A stretch of 18,991 nt of DNA from positions 425 to 19,415 of the forward strand of contig JAJYGU010000382.1 in the NCBI GenBank assembly GCA_021784975.1. The letters run 5' to 3'. Positions 1 through 5,006 of this stretch are shown here, in pieces. Numbering within the stretch: the first letter of the stretch is position 1; each line of letters opens with the position of its first letter. This stretch comes from Planctomycetota bacterium. GTDB taxonomy: Bacteria; Planctomycetota; Planctomycetia; Pirellulales; Thermoguttaceae. Position numbers and translations under genes: made by a program. Below the pieces are notes generated by a model. That model did no database searches and was not told the origin of the DNA. It worked only from the letters and a program-made list of their open reading frames with translations.

Positions 1-77
1 GGGTGGAGCGGGCGATCGTCAACTCCAGCTTCCAACGCCCGCAGAGCCGGGTGGTGATCAACCTTGCCCCGGCGTGA
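1..77 (+). pseudogene. comM: comM (yifB) 5' remnant, truncated by a stop, continues left of window
   Basis: Reading from base 3, 24 codons encode the same stretch as residues 49-72 of the intact comM at 2116-3654 (V-E-R-A-I-V-N-S ... I-N-L-A-P-A) with one substitution (S for G at residue 57). A TGA stop follows at 75-77. At DNA level 62 of 72 bases match 2260-2331, and the 20 bases at 30-49 are identical to 2287-2306. Nearly all differences are synonymous. Only 2 of 24 codons end in A/T here, against 8 of 24 in the matching part of the intact gene, so this remnant has the high GC3 of the intact gene's body. Inference: this is the original 5' end of the local comM, cut off when DNA was inserted at codon 72/73. 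The upstream part lies outside the window. Confidence 0.85.
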
Positions 78-92
78 TCCCGTTTATCACAA

Positions 93-116
93 CCGGGAAA
101 GTGCGTGTTTCCCCGG
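93..116. other. imperfect hairpin just after the comM remnant
   Basis: CCGGGAAA at 93-100 pairs with TTTCCCCGG at 108-116 (one bulged base, 7-nt loop). There is no following T-run, so it is not a canonical intrinsic terminator. It lies in the 209-base gap between the comM remnant and the anti-sigma gene, which otherwise shows only a near-direct repeat (71-83 and 164-176, 12 of 13 bases equal) and no supportable gene. Confidence 0.3.
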
Positions 117-286
117 AAAGCGGTACCCTTCCGGTGGGCGTGAAAAATCTTCCGCGGCGAGTCGGCATGATCCCGTCTCATGGCCACCAAGATCAACGGT
201 TATCAAGATCAAGATATCCCCAATCCACATGTCACCACCAATGGTCCTTCCAGCAGGTCTGGCGGTGCCAGTCTCAGCGGCGAAGT

Positions 287-913
287 TCACTGGGATTTGA
301 GTTCTCGAAGCAGGGCTTCCAACTCTTGTCGCCGCGGCTCGTAATAGGTATGCACGTACCAGCGGATGAACCACGAACCGCCCAGGGTGAGAATGACCAT
401 GATGCCCAGTGTTCTCAATGCAAGCGGAGACACTAGCCAATGCACCCCCTTCGTCCAGGCTAAGGCCAAGACCGCTGCTTCGACTCCCATGGCGAGAGGA
501 AGCAGAAGCCACCAGAGCACGTTGCCCCAAAGTTGGATTTCGTGTCGCATCAGGGCGAGACTCTCTTCAGTACATGCCAGGACCGGCGCGGAGAGGGACA
601 CTCGCCGCCAATGCCGAAAGCGATCAAGTGTTGTGTACGCCGCGATCACCAGGGAGATCATCCCCAGGAGAACGAGCCCAGACATCGCTTCCCAAGGGTA
701 TCCTTGCCGTACCATGTAAATACTGAATCCGATGACCCCGAAGGCAAAGACAACCAGACCGATAATCATGAACACGGCGCTCCAGAGGATTTCCGAAGTG
801 AAGCGCGCCTTGTTGCCACGGATGTGCTGCAAGAGCACGTCCGCGCTGATCGTAATCTGGCGCGGCAACGGCTGCGCCTTCCAGGCCGATTTGAGTTCGT
901 CGTCAGGAGTCAT
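287..913 (-). CDS. four-helix membrane protein, probable anti-sigma partner of the adjacent ECF sigma factor
   Basis: The gene encodes 208 residues. The N-terminal ~40 residues are hydrophilic (M-T-P-D-D-E-L-K-S-A-W-K...), with no zinc-binding H-x3-C-x2-C anti-sigma motif. Four hydrophobic segments follow at about residues 43-66, 75-94, 129-154 and 161-185, and the tail is charged and cytoplasmic-looking. The ATG at 913 lies inside the last codons of the sigma gene (11-nt overlap), which indicates translational coupling. Planctomycete ECF sigma factors are often followed by such membrane proteins with a short D-E-L-K-x-A-W-K N-terminus. The anti-sigma role is inferred from this context, not from a catalytic or zinc motif. 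An unrelated membrane protein co-transcribed with the sigma factor is the alternative. Confidence 0.8.
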   Translation of the reverse strand: MTPDDELKSAWKAQPLPRQITISADVLLQHIRGNKARFTSEILWSAVFMIIGLVVFAFGVIGFSIYMVRQGYPWEAMSGLVLLGMISLVIAAYTTLDRFRHWRRVSLSAPVLACTEESLALMRHEIQLWGNVLWWLLLPLAMGVEAAVLALAWTKGVHWLVSPLALRTLGIMVILTLGGSWFIRWYVHTYYEPRRQELEALLRELKSQ

Positions 914-1421
914 TGGCTATCTCTTTCATGAGTTCCGCTAAGGCTTTTCTCACCCGATTCAACTTCACACCGACGTTCACTTCGCTGATACCGAGGATTT
1001 CCGCGATCTCGCGGTAGCTCAAATCGTCCAGGTACAGCAGCACCAGCGCGGCGTCTGCTTTGGGCAATTGCCGGATGGCGGCGTGTAGCCGTTCAATTCT
1101 CTCCCGCTGATGAGACTGTTCGGTTTCGTCTTTTGTCACGTCCATGCCCCAGACGAGTGGCTGAAACTGCCGTCGTCGCTGCCGCTCATTGCGTCGTTGC
1201 CACGCGAAGGCCGTGTTGAGTGCCACCCGGTAAATCCAGGTGGACGGCTTGGCCTTCCGCTCAAATCGCGGAATCGAAAGCCAGACTTGGAGCAGGATTT
1301 CCTGAACCAGTTCTTGACAATCTTCCTCGGTATCCGCGTAGCTCCTAGCCACGCGACCCACGAGAGCGAGGTGCTGTCCGACCCAGGCGTTGAACAATGC
1401 CTCTCGGTCGTCCTCATTCAT
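903..1421 (-). CDS. ECF-type RNA polymerase sigma factor
   Basis: The gene encodes 172 residues, a normal length for an extracytoplasmic-function sigma-70 factor. Region 2 spans about residues 10-85 (L-V-Q-E-I-L-L-Q-V-W, then F-x-R-K-A-K-P-S-T-W-I-Y-R-V-A-L-N), the -10 recognition and core-binding part. Region 4 spans about residues 108-165 (L-P-K-A-D-A-A-L-V-L-L-Y-L-D-D-L-S-Y-R-E-I-A-E-I-L-G-I-S...V-K-L-N-R-V-R-K-A-L), with the helix-turn-helix for the -35 element. There is no extra C-terminal domain. The start at 1421 is supported by GAGGAG (complement of 1432-1437) ten bases upstream. It is the first gene of a two-gene operon with the membrane protein at 287-913. The signal it answers to cannot be read from sequence. 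Confidence 0.93.
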   Translation of the reverse strand: MNEDDREALFNAWVGQHLALVGRVARSYADTEEDCQELVQEILLQVWLSIPRFERKAKPSTWIYRVALNTAFAWQRRNERQRRRQFQPLVWGMDVTKDETEQSHQRERIERLHAAIRQLPKADAALVLLYLDDLSYREIAEILGISEVNVGVKLNRVRKALAELMKEIANDS

Positions 1422-1431
1422 GATCGGACTT

Positions 1432-1437
1432 CTCCTC
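1432..1437 (-). promoter_or_regulatory. Shine-Dalgarno site of the ECF sigma gene
   Basis: On the minus strand this reads GAGGAG, ten bases before the ATG at 1421-1419. It fixes the start. Confidence 0.6.
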
Positions 1438-1480
1438 TACCCTATTAGTGACTGTCCGCAGCAATCCCTTACAGTCCAGC

Positions 1481-1534
1481 GGAGAGAAAAGGGACCGAAA
1501 GGGGGGGAGAGAAAAGTGGATAAGTCGATAAGTC
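1481..1534. repeat. short direct repeats in the spacer between sigma gene and toxin gene
   Basis: GGAGAGAAAAG occurs at 1481-1491 and 1506-1516, and GATAAGTC is tandemly doubled at 1519-1526 and 1527-1534. The 135-base spacer (1422-1556) must contain the promoter of the sigma operon, but no clear -35/-10 pair could be picked. The purine tract (A/G-rich on the plus strand) gives a polypyrimidine leader on the minus strand. Confidence 0.45.
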
Positions 1535-1556
1535 CAATTATTGACCTATATGACGC

Positions 1557-1826
1557 TTACAAGCTGTCCAGAAGCCGGTCGTACTCGGCGTGCGAGCCAA
1601 TCCAAAACCAAGTGATTTCATCACCATCGAGAACGCCGACGGCTCGATAACCGAGACCTACGCGAGCGGAATACATGGGCGGGTCGGCAAACACTCGCTT
1701 GAAGTGCAGGCCGGGGTGGGCTGCGTTCTGGCGAAACAACCGGTATGCCTGTTTCGCTTGACGCTGAACTTGTGGCGGCAACGACGCGAACAGCCGGCGA
1801 AACTGACGCGTCGTATACGACTTCAT
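1557..1826 (-). CDS. RelE/ParE-superfamily toxin
   Basis: The gene encodes 89 residues, typical of the RelE/ParE fold. The N-terminal helices (R-Q-F-R-R-L-F-A-S-L-P-P-Q-V-Q-R-Q-A-K-Q-A-Y-R-L-F) are followed by H-P-G-L-H-F-K-R-V and by the beta-strand core Y-S-A-R-V-G-L-G-Y-R-A-V-G-V-L-D-G-D-E-I-T-W-F-W-I-G-S-H-A-E-Y-D-R-L-L. The last stretch matches the common W-x-W-I-G-x-H-x-x-Y-D ending of planctomycete and cyanobacterial RelE-like toxins. Likely activity is mRNA cleavage at the ribosome (RelE type), with a gyrase poison (ParE type) as the alternative; sequence alone does not decide. Its ATG overlaps the antitoxin stop by 4 nt (ATGA), so translation is coupled and antitoxin-first. Confidence 0.85.
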   Translation of the reverse strand: MKSYTTRQFRRLFASLPPQVQRQAKQAYRLFRQNAAHPGLHFKRVFADPPMYSARVGLGYRAVGVLDGDEITWFWIGSHAEYDRLLDSL

Positions 1827-2041
1827 AGTTGGTCGGGGTCCAACTCTTGCGTTTGGCCTGCCCGATGTTCGGCAAGGGCTTCATTGGCAAGCGTCGCCAA
1901 CTTGCCGACCGATGCGGCGATGGCTCGGTCGAACTCGTCCTCTTCGCCCAACTCCGCAAGTACCCGGGCTGCCAAAAGGTCTTGCTCAGCCGCCGTGAGC
2001 TTACCGGCCTCGGCAAAAGCCCGTTCCAGTAGTTTGGTCAT
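1823..2041 (-). CDS. antitoxin of the RelE/ParE-like pair
   Basis: The gene encodes 72 residues and is acidic and helical: M-T-K-L-L-E-R-A-F-A-E-A-G-K-L-T-A-A-E-Q-D-L-L-A-A-R-V-L-A-E-L, a central E-D-E-F-D-R-A-I-A, then L-A-N-E-A-L-A-E-H-R-A-G-Q-T-Q-E-L-D-P-D. This layout is shared by a widespread family of small antitoxins found directly upstream of RelE-like toxins. The N-terminal half probably forms the dimer or DNA-binding part, and the C-terminal H-R-A-G-x-T-x-E-L-D-P tail wraps the toxin. It lies first in the pair, overlaps the toxin by 4 nt, and is preceded by a purine-rich GGGGAAG (complement of 2046-2052). It is divergent from comM, with only 74 bases between the two starts. Confidence 0.85.
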   Translation of the reverse strand: MTKLLERAFAEAGKLTAAEQDLLAARVLAELGEEDEFDRAIAASVGKLATLANEALAEHRAGQTQELDPDQL

Positions 2042-2069
2042 AATACTTCCCCGCTTTGGCCACCTCGTT

Positions 2070-2075
2070 ACTATA
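2070..2075 (-). promoter_or_regulatory. candidate -10 box of the toxin-antitoxin operon
   Basis: The minus strand reads TATAGT about 30 bases before the antitoxin ATG. No good -35 was found at the expected spacing. It sits back to back with the comM promoter, so antitoxin binding here could also affect comM. Confidence 0.35.
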
Positions 2076-2082
2076 CCCTCTT

Positions 2083-2109
2083 TTGGTGGCTTGGGAAAGC
2101 GCGTAAAAT
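2083..2109 (+). promoter_or_regulatory. candidate comM promoter
   Basis: TTGGTG at 2083-2088 and TAAAAT at 2104-2109 are spaced by 15 bases, slightly short. The ATG at 2116 is only six bases past the -10 box, so the transcript would be leaderless or nearly so. No Shine-Dalgarno is visible before 2116. If the 5' end of comM was imported (see the repeat at 2260-2331), this promoter came with it. Confidence 0.4.
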
Positions 2110-2115
2110 ACCCAC

Positions 2116-3654
2116 ATGCTCGCCAAACTCAGGACCTTCTCACTCCTTGGTATTGACGCCTTGCCGGTGGAGGTCGAGGTAGATGTGTCACCAGCGGGTT
2201 TGCCGAAGACGATCTTGGTTGGCTTGCCGGAACAGGCGGTCAAAGAAAGTACGCACCGCGTCGAACGGGCAATCGTCAACTCCGGATTCCAACGCCCGCA
2301 GAGCCGCGTTGTGATAAATCTTGCCCCGGCCGACTTGCCGAAAGAGGCCGCCTCCTTCGATCTGCCGATCGGCTTGGGCATCCTGGCCGGCAGCGGGCAG
2401 GTCGCCGCCGAACGGCTGGGGCAGTATGCGGTGGTCGGCGAGCTGGCCCTCGACGGCGCCACCCGGCCCGCCAAGGGCGCCCTGTCGATGGCCATGGCCG
2501 CCGCCGAGCAGCAAGGGCTGACGGGCCTGCTGGTCCCTACCGATAGCGCCGCCGAGGCAGCCGTCGTCGAAGGGATCGACATCATTCCGGTGGCCAGCTT
2601 CGCCCAGGCGGTGGCCTTCTTGACCGGTGAGATCGATATCGAGCCGCAGCCCTCGCGGCTCGACGACTTGTTTCGTACTCTGTGCAGCTACGACGTGGAT
2701 TTCGCCGATGTCCGCGGCCAGGAGATGGCCAAGCGGGCACTGACGGTGGCGGCCAGCGGCGGGCATAACATCCTCATGATTGGCCCGCCCGGTTCGGGCA
2801 AGACGATGCTGGCCAAGCGGATGCCGACCATCCTGCCCGACCTGAGCCCGGCCGAGTCGATCGAGACCACGCGAATCTACAGTGCCGTGGGCCGCTTGAA
2901 ACCGGGACAACCGCTGCTGGCGGTCCGGCCGTTCCGCTCGCCGCACCACACCATCAGCAACGCCGGCCTGGTGGGCGGCGGCTCGACGCCCTCGCCCGGC
3001 GAGATCTCGCTGGCCCACAACGGCGTGTTGTTTCTCGATGAGTTGCCGGAGTTCAACCGGCAGACATTGGAAGTGCTGCGGCAGCCGTTGGAAGACGGCA
3101 CGGTGACCATTGCCCGCGCGCTCAACAGCACCACCTTTCCGGCTAACTTCATGCTGATCGCGGCCCTGAATCCTTGTCCGTGCGGCTACCGCGGCGACGC
3201 CTCGCGGAACTGCCACTGCACGCCTCCGCAGATCGAGCGGTATATGTCGAAGATCAGCGGGCCGCTGGTGGATCGGATCGACATTCACATCGAGGTCCCG
3301 CCGGTAGCCTTCCGCGAGCTGTCGGCCGGGGCCCCCGGCACGTCGAGCGAGGCGATCCGCGGGCAGGTGAAAGTCGCCCGGCAGCAGCAGGCGGCCCGTT
3401 TTGACGGCGGCTCGACCCGTCATAACGCCGACATGACCCACCGCCAGACCCGTCAGTTCTGCCGGCTGGACGGCGAGTGCCAAGAGTTGCTGCGGGCGGC
3501 CATGACGGAGTTGGGCCTCTCGGCCCGCGCCCACGACAAGGTGCTCCGCGTTGCCCGCACCATCGCCGACCTTGACCAGAGCGAGACCATCCGCCCGCAG
3601 CACCTCAACGAGGCCATCAACTACCGGATGCTCGACCGGCATTTGTGGACGTGA
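2116..3654 (+). CDS. comM: ComM/YifB-family Mg-chelatase-like AAA+ helicase
   Basis: The gene encodes 512 residues, full family length. The N-terminal Lon-protease-like (ChlI) domain covers about residues 1-175 (L-L-G-I-D-A-L-P-V-E-V-E-V-D-V...G-L-P-x-x-A-V-K-E-S). The AAA+ Mg-chelatase core covers about 190-395, with Walker A G-P-P-G-S-G-K-T at 223-230, Walker B V-L-F-L-D-E-L at 304-310, and the N-P-C-P-C-G segment at 352-357 followed by a second Cys pair (C366, C368). The C-terminal domain ends in the family's E-A-I-N-Y-R-M-L-D-R motif at 499-508. In naturally competent bacteria ComM is a helicase that extends branch migration during transformation. The gene is composite: 23 of codons 2-73 end in A/T, against 7 of the next 72. 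The switch lies at the end of the segment duplicated at 3-74. The reading frame is intact across the join. Confidence 0.95.
   Translation: MLAKLRTFSLLGIDALPVEVEVDVSPAGLPKTILVGLPEQAVKESTHRVERAIVNSGFQRPQSRVVINLAPADLPKEAASFDLPIGLGILAGSGQVAAERLGQYAVVGELALDGATRPAKGALSMAMAAAEQQGLTGLLVPTDSAAEAAVVEGIDIIPVASFAQAVAFLTGEIDIEPQPSRLDDLFRTLCSYDVDFADVRGQEMAKRALTVAASGGHNILMIGPPGSGKTMLAKRMPTILPDLSPAESIETTRIYSAVGRLKPGQPLLAVRPFRSPHHTISNAGLVGGGSTPSPGEISLAHNGVLFLDELPEFNRQTLEVLRQPLEDGTVTIARALNSTTFPANFMLIAALNPCPCGYRGDASRNCHCTPPQIERYMSKISGPLVDRIDIHIEVPPVAFRELSAGAPGTSSEAIRGQVKVARQQQAARFDGGSTRHNADMTHRQTRQFCRLDGECQELLRAAMTELGLSARAHDKVLRVARTIADLDQSETIRPQHLNEAINYRMLDRHLWT
2260..2331 (+). repeat. copy B of the comM 5' duplication
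   Basis: This matches 3-74 at 62 of 72 positions (direct orientation, offset 2257). It covers codons 49-72 of the intact comM. The match may extend left to 2116, but the partner copy leaves the window at base 1. Its A/T-ending codons (8 of 24) differ from the partner (2 of 24) and from the following body of comM. Confidence 0.85.
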
Positions 3655-3682
3655 CTTTCGTAGACCTCAGGTCGCGATGTTG

Positions 3683-3688
3683 TATAAT
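3683..3688 (+). promoter_or_regulatory. consensus -10 box upstream of the DUF4160 gene
   Basis: A perfect TATAAT lies 15 bases before the ATG at 3704. The -35 region is poor. It is placed in the 49-base gap after the comM stop, so the downstream small genes probably have their own start of transcription. Confidence 0.4.
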
Positions 3689-3703
3689 TGAGCACGGTGG
3701 CCG

Positions 3704-3957
3704 ATGCCCATTCTACTACGTGTCAAGGGCTACCGCCTGTGGTTCTACGAAGCCGATCTTGATGAACCGCCGCACGTGCACGTTGGAAAACAGGCCAACG
3801 AAGCCAAGTATTGGCTGAACCCGTAGCCCTGGCAAAATCGCGCGGATTCCGGGACCACGAGCTCACGGAAATTCGAAAGATCATCGAAGAATATCGAGAC
3901 GAGATCTGGGAGACGTGGCGAAAAGAGGAGGTGAAGCGTGGTCACGGCCAAAGCTAG
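3704..3957 (+). pseudogene. DUF4160-family gene broken by a single-base frameshift
   Basis: The first frame (3704-3826) reads M-P-I-L-L-R-V-K-G-Y-R-L-W-F-Y-E-A-D...E-P-P-H-V-H-V...A-K-Y-W-L-N-P and stops at TAG 3824-3826 after 40 codons. Shifting by one base at 3823 the reading continues V-A-L-A-K-S-R-G-F-R-D-H-E-L-T-E-I-R-K-I-I-E-E-Y-R-D-E-I-W-E-T-W and stops at 3955-3957. Joined, the two halves give the full DUF4160 pattern (P-P-H-x-H-V, K-x-W-L-x-P-V-x-L-A-x-S-x-G-F, then a helical tail) at its usual ~80-residue length. One lost base near 3823 explains it. Either a real inactivating mutation or a sequencing error is possible, and the second half shows no further damage. DUF4160 proteins are small and often sit in toxin-antitoxin-like pairs; their function is not established. 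Confidence 0.8.
3926..3934 (+). promoter_or_regulatory. strong Shine-Dalgarno that decides the GTG start at 3938
   Basis: AGGAGGTGA, a nine-base match to the anti-SD, is placed six bases (from the end of AGGAGG) before GTG 3938. It lies within the tail of the DUF4160 gene, giving a coupled pair with a 20-base overlap. Confidence 0.7.
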
Positions 3958-4261
3958 AATCAGGGTTCGCGACGATTACGAATCGTACGTGCCGATCCTC
4001 CTTCCGGAGTTGGATGAGGTCCGTCGTTTTGCCGGCGAACTCCATTGTCGTGGCAAGCCGTGGACGGGCGAGGCCTTCGGCTGGCCCGCGGAATATCACC
4101 CGGAGCTGCCGGAGCCGCCTTTGGGCTCCAAGATGCCGTTTACTCCTGCCGATTTCTGCATCGGTGAAAGCGGCATGTGGTTCTTTTCGCTGATGTGGGA
4201 GCACGGCCAAGAGGCTCCCGCCGTGGAATTTCTTGACGACAGGAATATTCTGGCAAACTGA
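3938..4261 (+). CDS. small protein of unknown function paired with DUF4160
   Basis: The gene encodes 107 residues from a GTG start supported by the excellent SD at 3926-3934. The protein is soluble, with no membrane segment or signal peptide. It contains A-R-I-R-V-R-D-D-Y-E-S-Y-V-P-I-L-L-P-E-L-D-E-V-R-R-F-A-G-E-L, a Trp/Pro-rich middle (K-P-W-T-G-E-A-F-G-W-P-A-E-Y-H-P-E-L-P-E-P-P-L-G), and W-F-F-S-L-M-W-E-H near the end. I do not recognise a family; it is not clearly DUF2442, the more usual DUF4160 partner. The 20-base overlap with the DUF4160 frame says the two work or are expressed together. The first-strand arrangement resembles small two-gene toxin-antitoxin modules, but no toxin fold is visible. 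Confidence 0.75.
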   Translation: MVTAKARIRVRDDYESYVPILLPELDEVRRFAGELHCRGKPWTGEAFGWPAEYHPELPEPPLGSKMPFTPADFCIGESGMWFFSLMWEHGQEAPAVEFLDDRNILAN

Positions 4262-4309
4262 GGGCAGGAACGATCTAGCTTCTAGACGCCACGAACTAGG
4301 ACAAATGGC

Positions 4310-4921
4310 ATGACGGAACGCCGGATTCCAGACGAACTGCTTTGCCAAATCCGACGCGACCGCGAAGCTATTCGACAGGAATTGCCGGAACTGGCGGATC
4401 GCGACGCCCGAATGCGCGAGGCCGCAGCGGAACATACGCTGTGCGGGCACCTCCGCCAGGCAATCCACCGCAGTCCCCGGCCGTTGGATGACATCGCCCG
4501 CGCGGCCGGTATTTCCGCCGTAGTCCTTTGTGATTTCCTGGAGAGTGAGCAAACGCTTCGCTCCGACGTGCTAGACCGCCTCGCGCAAGCGGTCGGAGGT
4601 CTCATCGGCGCCCCCCGCAACGCAATAGCTCAACGAAGCGATCAACGAGCGAATGCTCGATCGGCGCCTCTGGATTTGAGGAAGGAGGAGTTGGGGACGG
4701 GGGTGAGGGACGGTAGAATGAGCAACCCCGCTACGAACACGAGAAGTGCCGACATGACTGTGACAACTCTGAAAGACTTTTCCTGGGAAAGGATGGTGGC
4801 GGCGGTGGAAGACGTTCGAGAACGGGTCTGTCGGGCCGCACGCGCGCTTCAGGCCCGCTTTCCCGAGGAGCTTTCTCGGCGACTCAAGCAACTCATCGAA
4901 ACCCGCGAGCGAGAGGCCTGA
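4310..4921 (+). CDS. HTH (XRE-like) protein, ORF run through a comM remnant into a downstream small gene
   Basis: The open frame has 203 codons but looks composite. Residues 1-~99 are a complete small regulator or antitoxin type: a charged N-terminal helix (D-E-L-L-C-Q-I-R-R-D-R-E-A-I-R-Q-E-L-P-E-L-A-D-R-D-A-R-M-R-E-A-A-A-E), then the Cro/XRE-like fold T-L-C-G-H-L-R-Q-A-I-H-R-S...L-D-D-I-A-R-A-A-G-I-S-A-V-V-L-C-D-F-L...L-R-S-D-V-L-D-R-L-A-Q-A-V-G. Relatives of this type usually stop close to here. Residues ~100-148 cross, in the wrong frame, the comM 3' remnant (4629-4679) and a promoter-like stretch. Residues 149-203 (from ATG 4754) look like a separate small gene. The likely native product is the first half only, with its stop lost at a recombination joint. 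Whether the fusion is translated is unknown. Confidence 0.65.
   Translation: MTERRIPDELLCQIRRDREAIRQELPELADRDARMREAAAEHTLCGHLRQAIHRSPRPLDDIARAAGISAVVLCDFLESEQTLRSDVLDRLAQAVGGLIGAPRNAIAQRSDQRANARSAPLDLRKEELGTGVRDGRMSNPATNTRSADMTVTTLKDFSWERMVAAVEDVRERVCRAARALQARFPEELSRRLKQLIETREREA
4629..4679 (+). pseudogene. comM: comM 3'-end remnant
   Basis: Read from 4629, sixteen codons give L-N-E-A-I-N-E-R-M-L-D-R-R-L-W-I followed by TGA 4677-4679. The intact comM ends L-N-E-A-I-N-Y-R-M-L-D-R-H-L-W-T (3604-3654), so 13 of 16 residues are the same; E-A-I-N-x-R-M-L-D-R is the conserved end of the ComM/YifB family. DNA identity over the 51 bases is 39/51, so the two ends have diverged. The codon before it is TAG, and no comM homology is visible further left. 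It lies in a different frame from the HTH ORF that overlaps it. A second comM end was therefore once joined to the DNA on the right. Confidence 0.8.
4691..4719 (+). promoter_or_regulatory. candidate promoter for the small gene at 4754
   Basis: TTGGGG at 4691-4696 and TAGAAT at 4714-4719 are spaced by 17 bases. A start of transcription near 4726 would leave the ATG at 4718 out and favour the ATG at 4754 as translation start. Confidence 0.4.
4754..4921 (+). CDS. alternative reading: separate 55-residue protein of unknown function
   Basis: This is the C-terminal part of the long frame from 4310, taken as its own gene. It reads M-T-V-T-T-L-K-D-F-S-W-E-R-M-V-A-A-V-E-D-V-R-E-R-V-C-R-A-A-R-A-L, then a basic helix E-E-L-S-R-R-L-K-Q-L-I-E-T-R-E-R-E-A. 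It is highly helical, without signal or membrane segment. The promoter-like pair at 4691-4719 and its position just after the comM tail remnant suggest it was the original right-hand neighbour of a comM gene. I do not recognise the family. Confidence 0.4.
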   Translation: MTVTTLKDFSWERMVAAVEDVRERVCRAARALQARFPEELSRRLKQLIETREREA

Positions 4922-5006
4922 GACCGGTAGGGTGCCTCCTCGACTCGCCTTTTCTCGGCAGTTGAGTGCGTCACGGACGCACCGTACAAACTGCAAACTC
5001 GCCGAT

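Noticed and set aside
93..116. Intrinsic terminator for the truncated comM
   Set aside because: There is a hairpin but no T-run; kept only as an imperfect hairpin.
180..341. Plus-strand reading M-A-T-K-I-N-G-Y-Q-D-Q-D-I-P-N-P-H-V... as a small protein
   Set aside because: It runs into the 3' end of the anti-sigma-like gene on the other strand, has no start signals and no recognisable family.
2188..3642. 484-codon minus-strand open frame across comM
   Set aside because: Antisense shadow of comM, without domains of its own.
3604..4679. Recent site-specific integration with att cores at the comM 3' end
   Set aside because: The two 3' ends share only 39 of 51 bases with no long identical core, and no integrase is present; an older or homologous-recombination event fits better.
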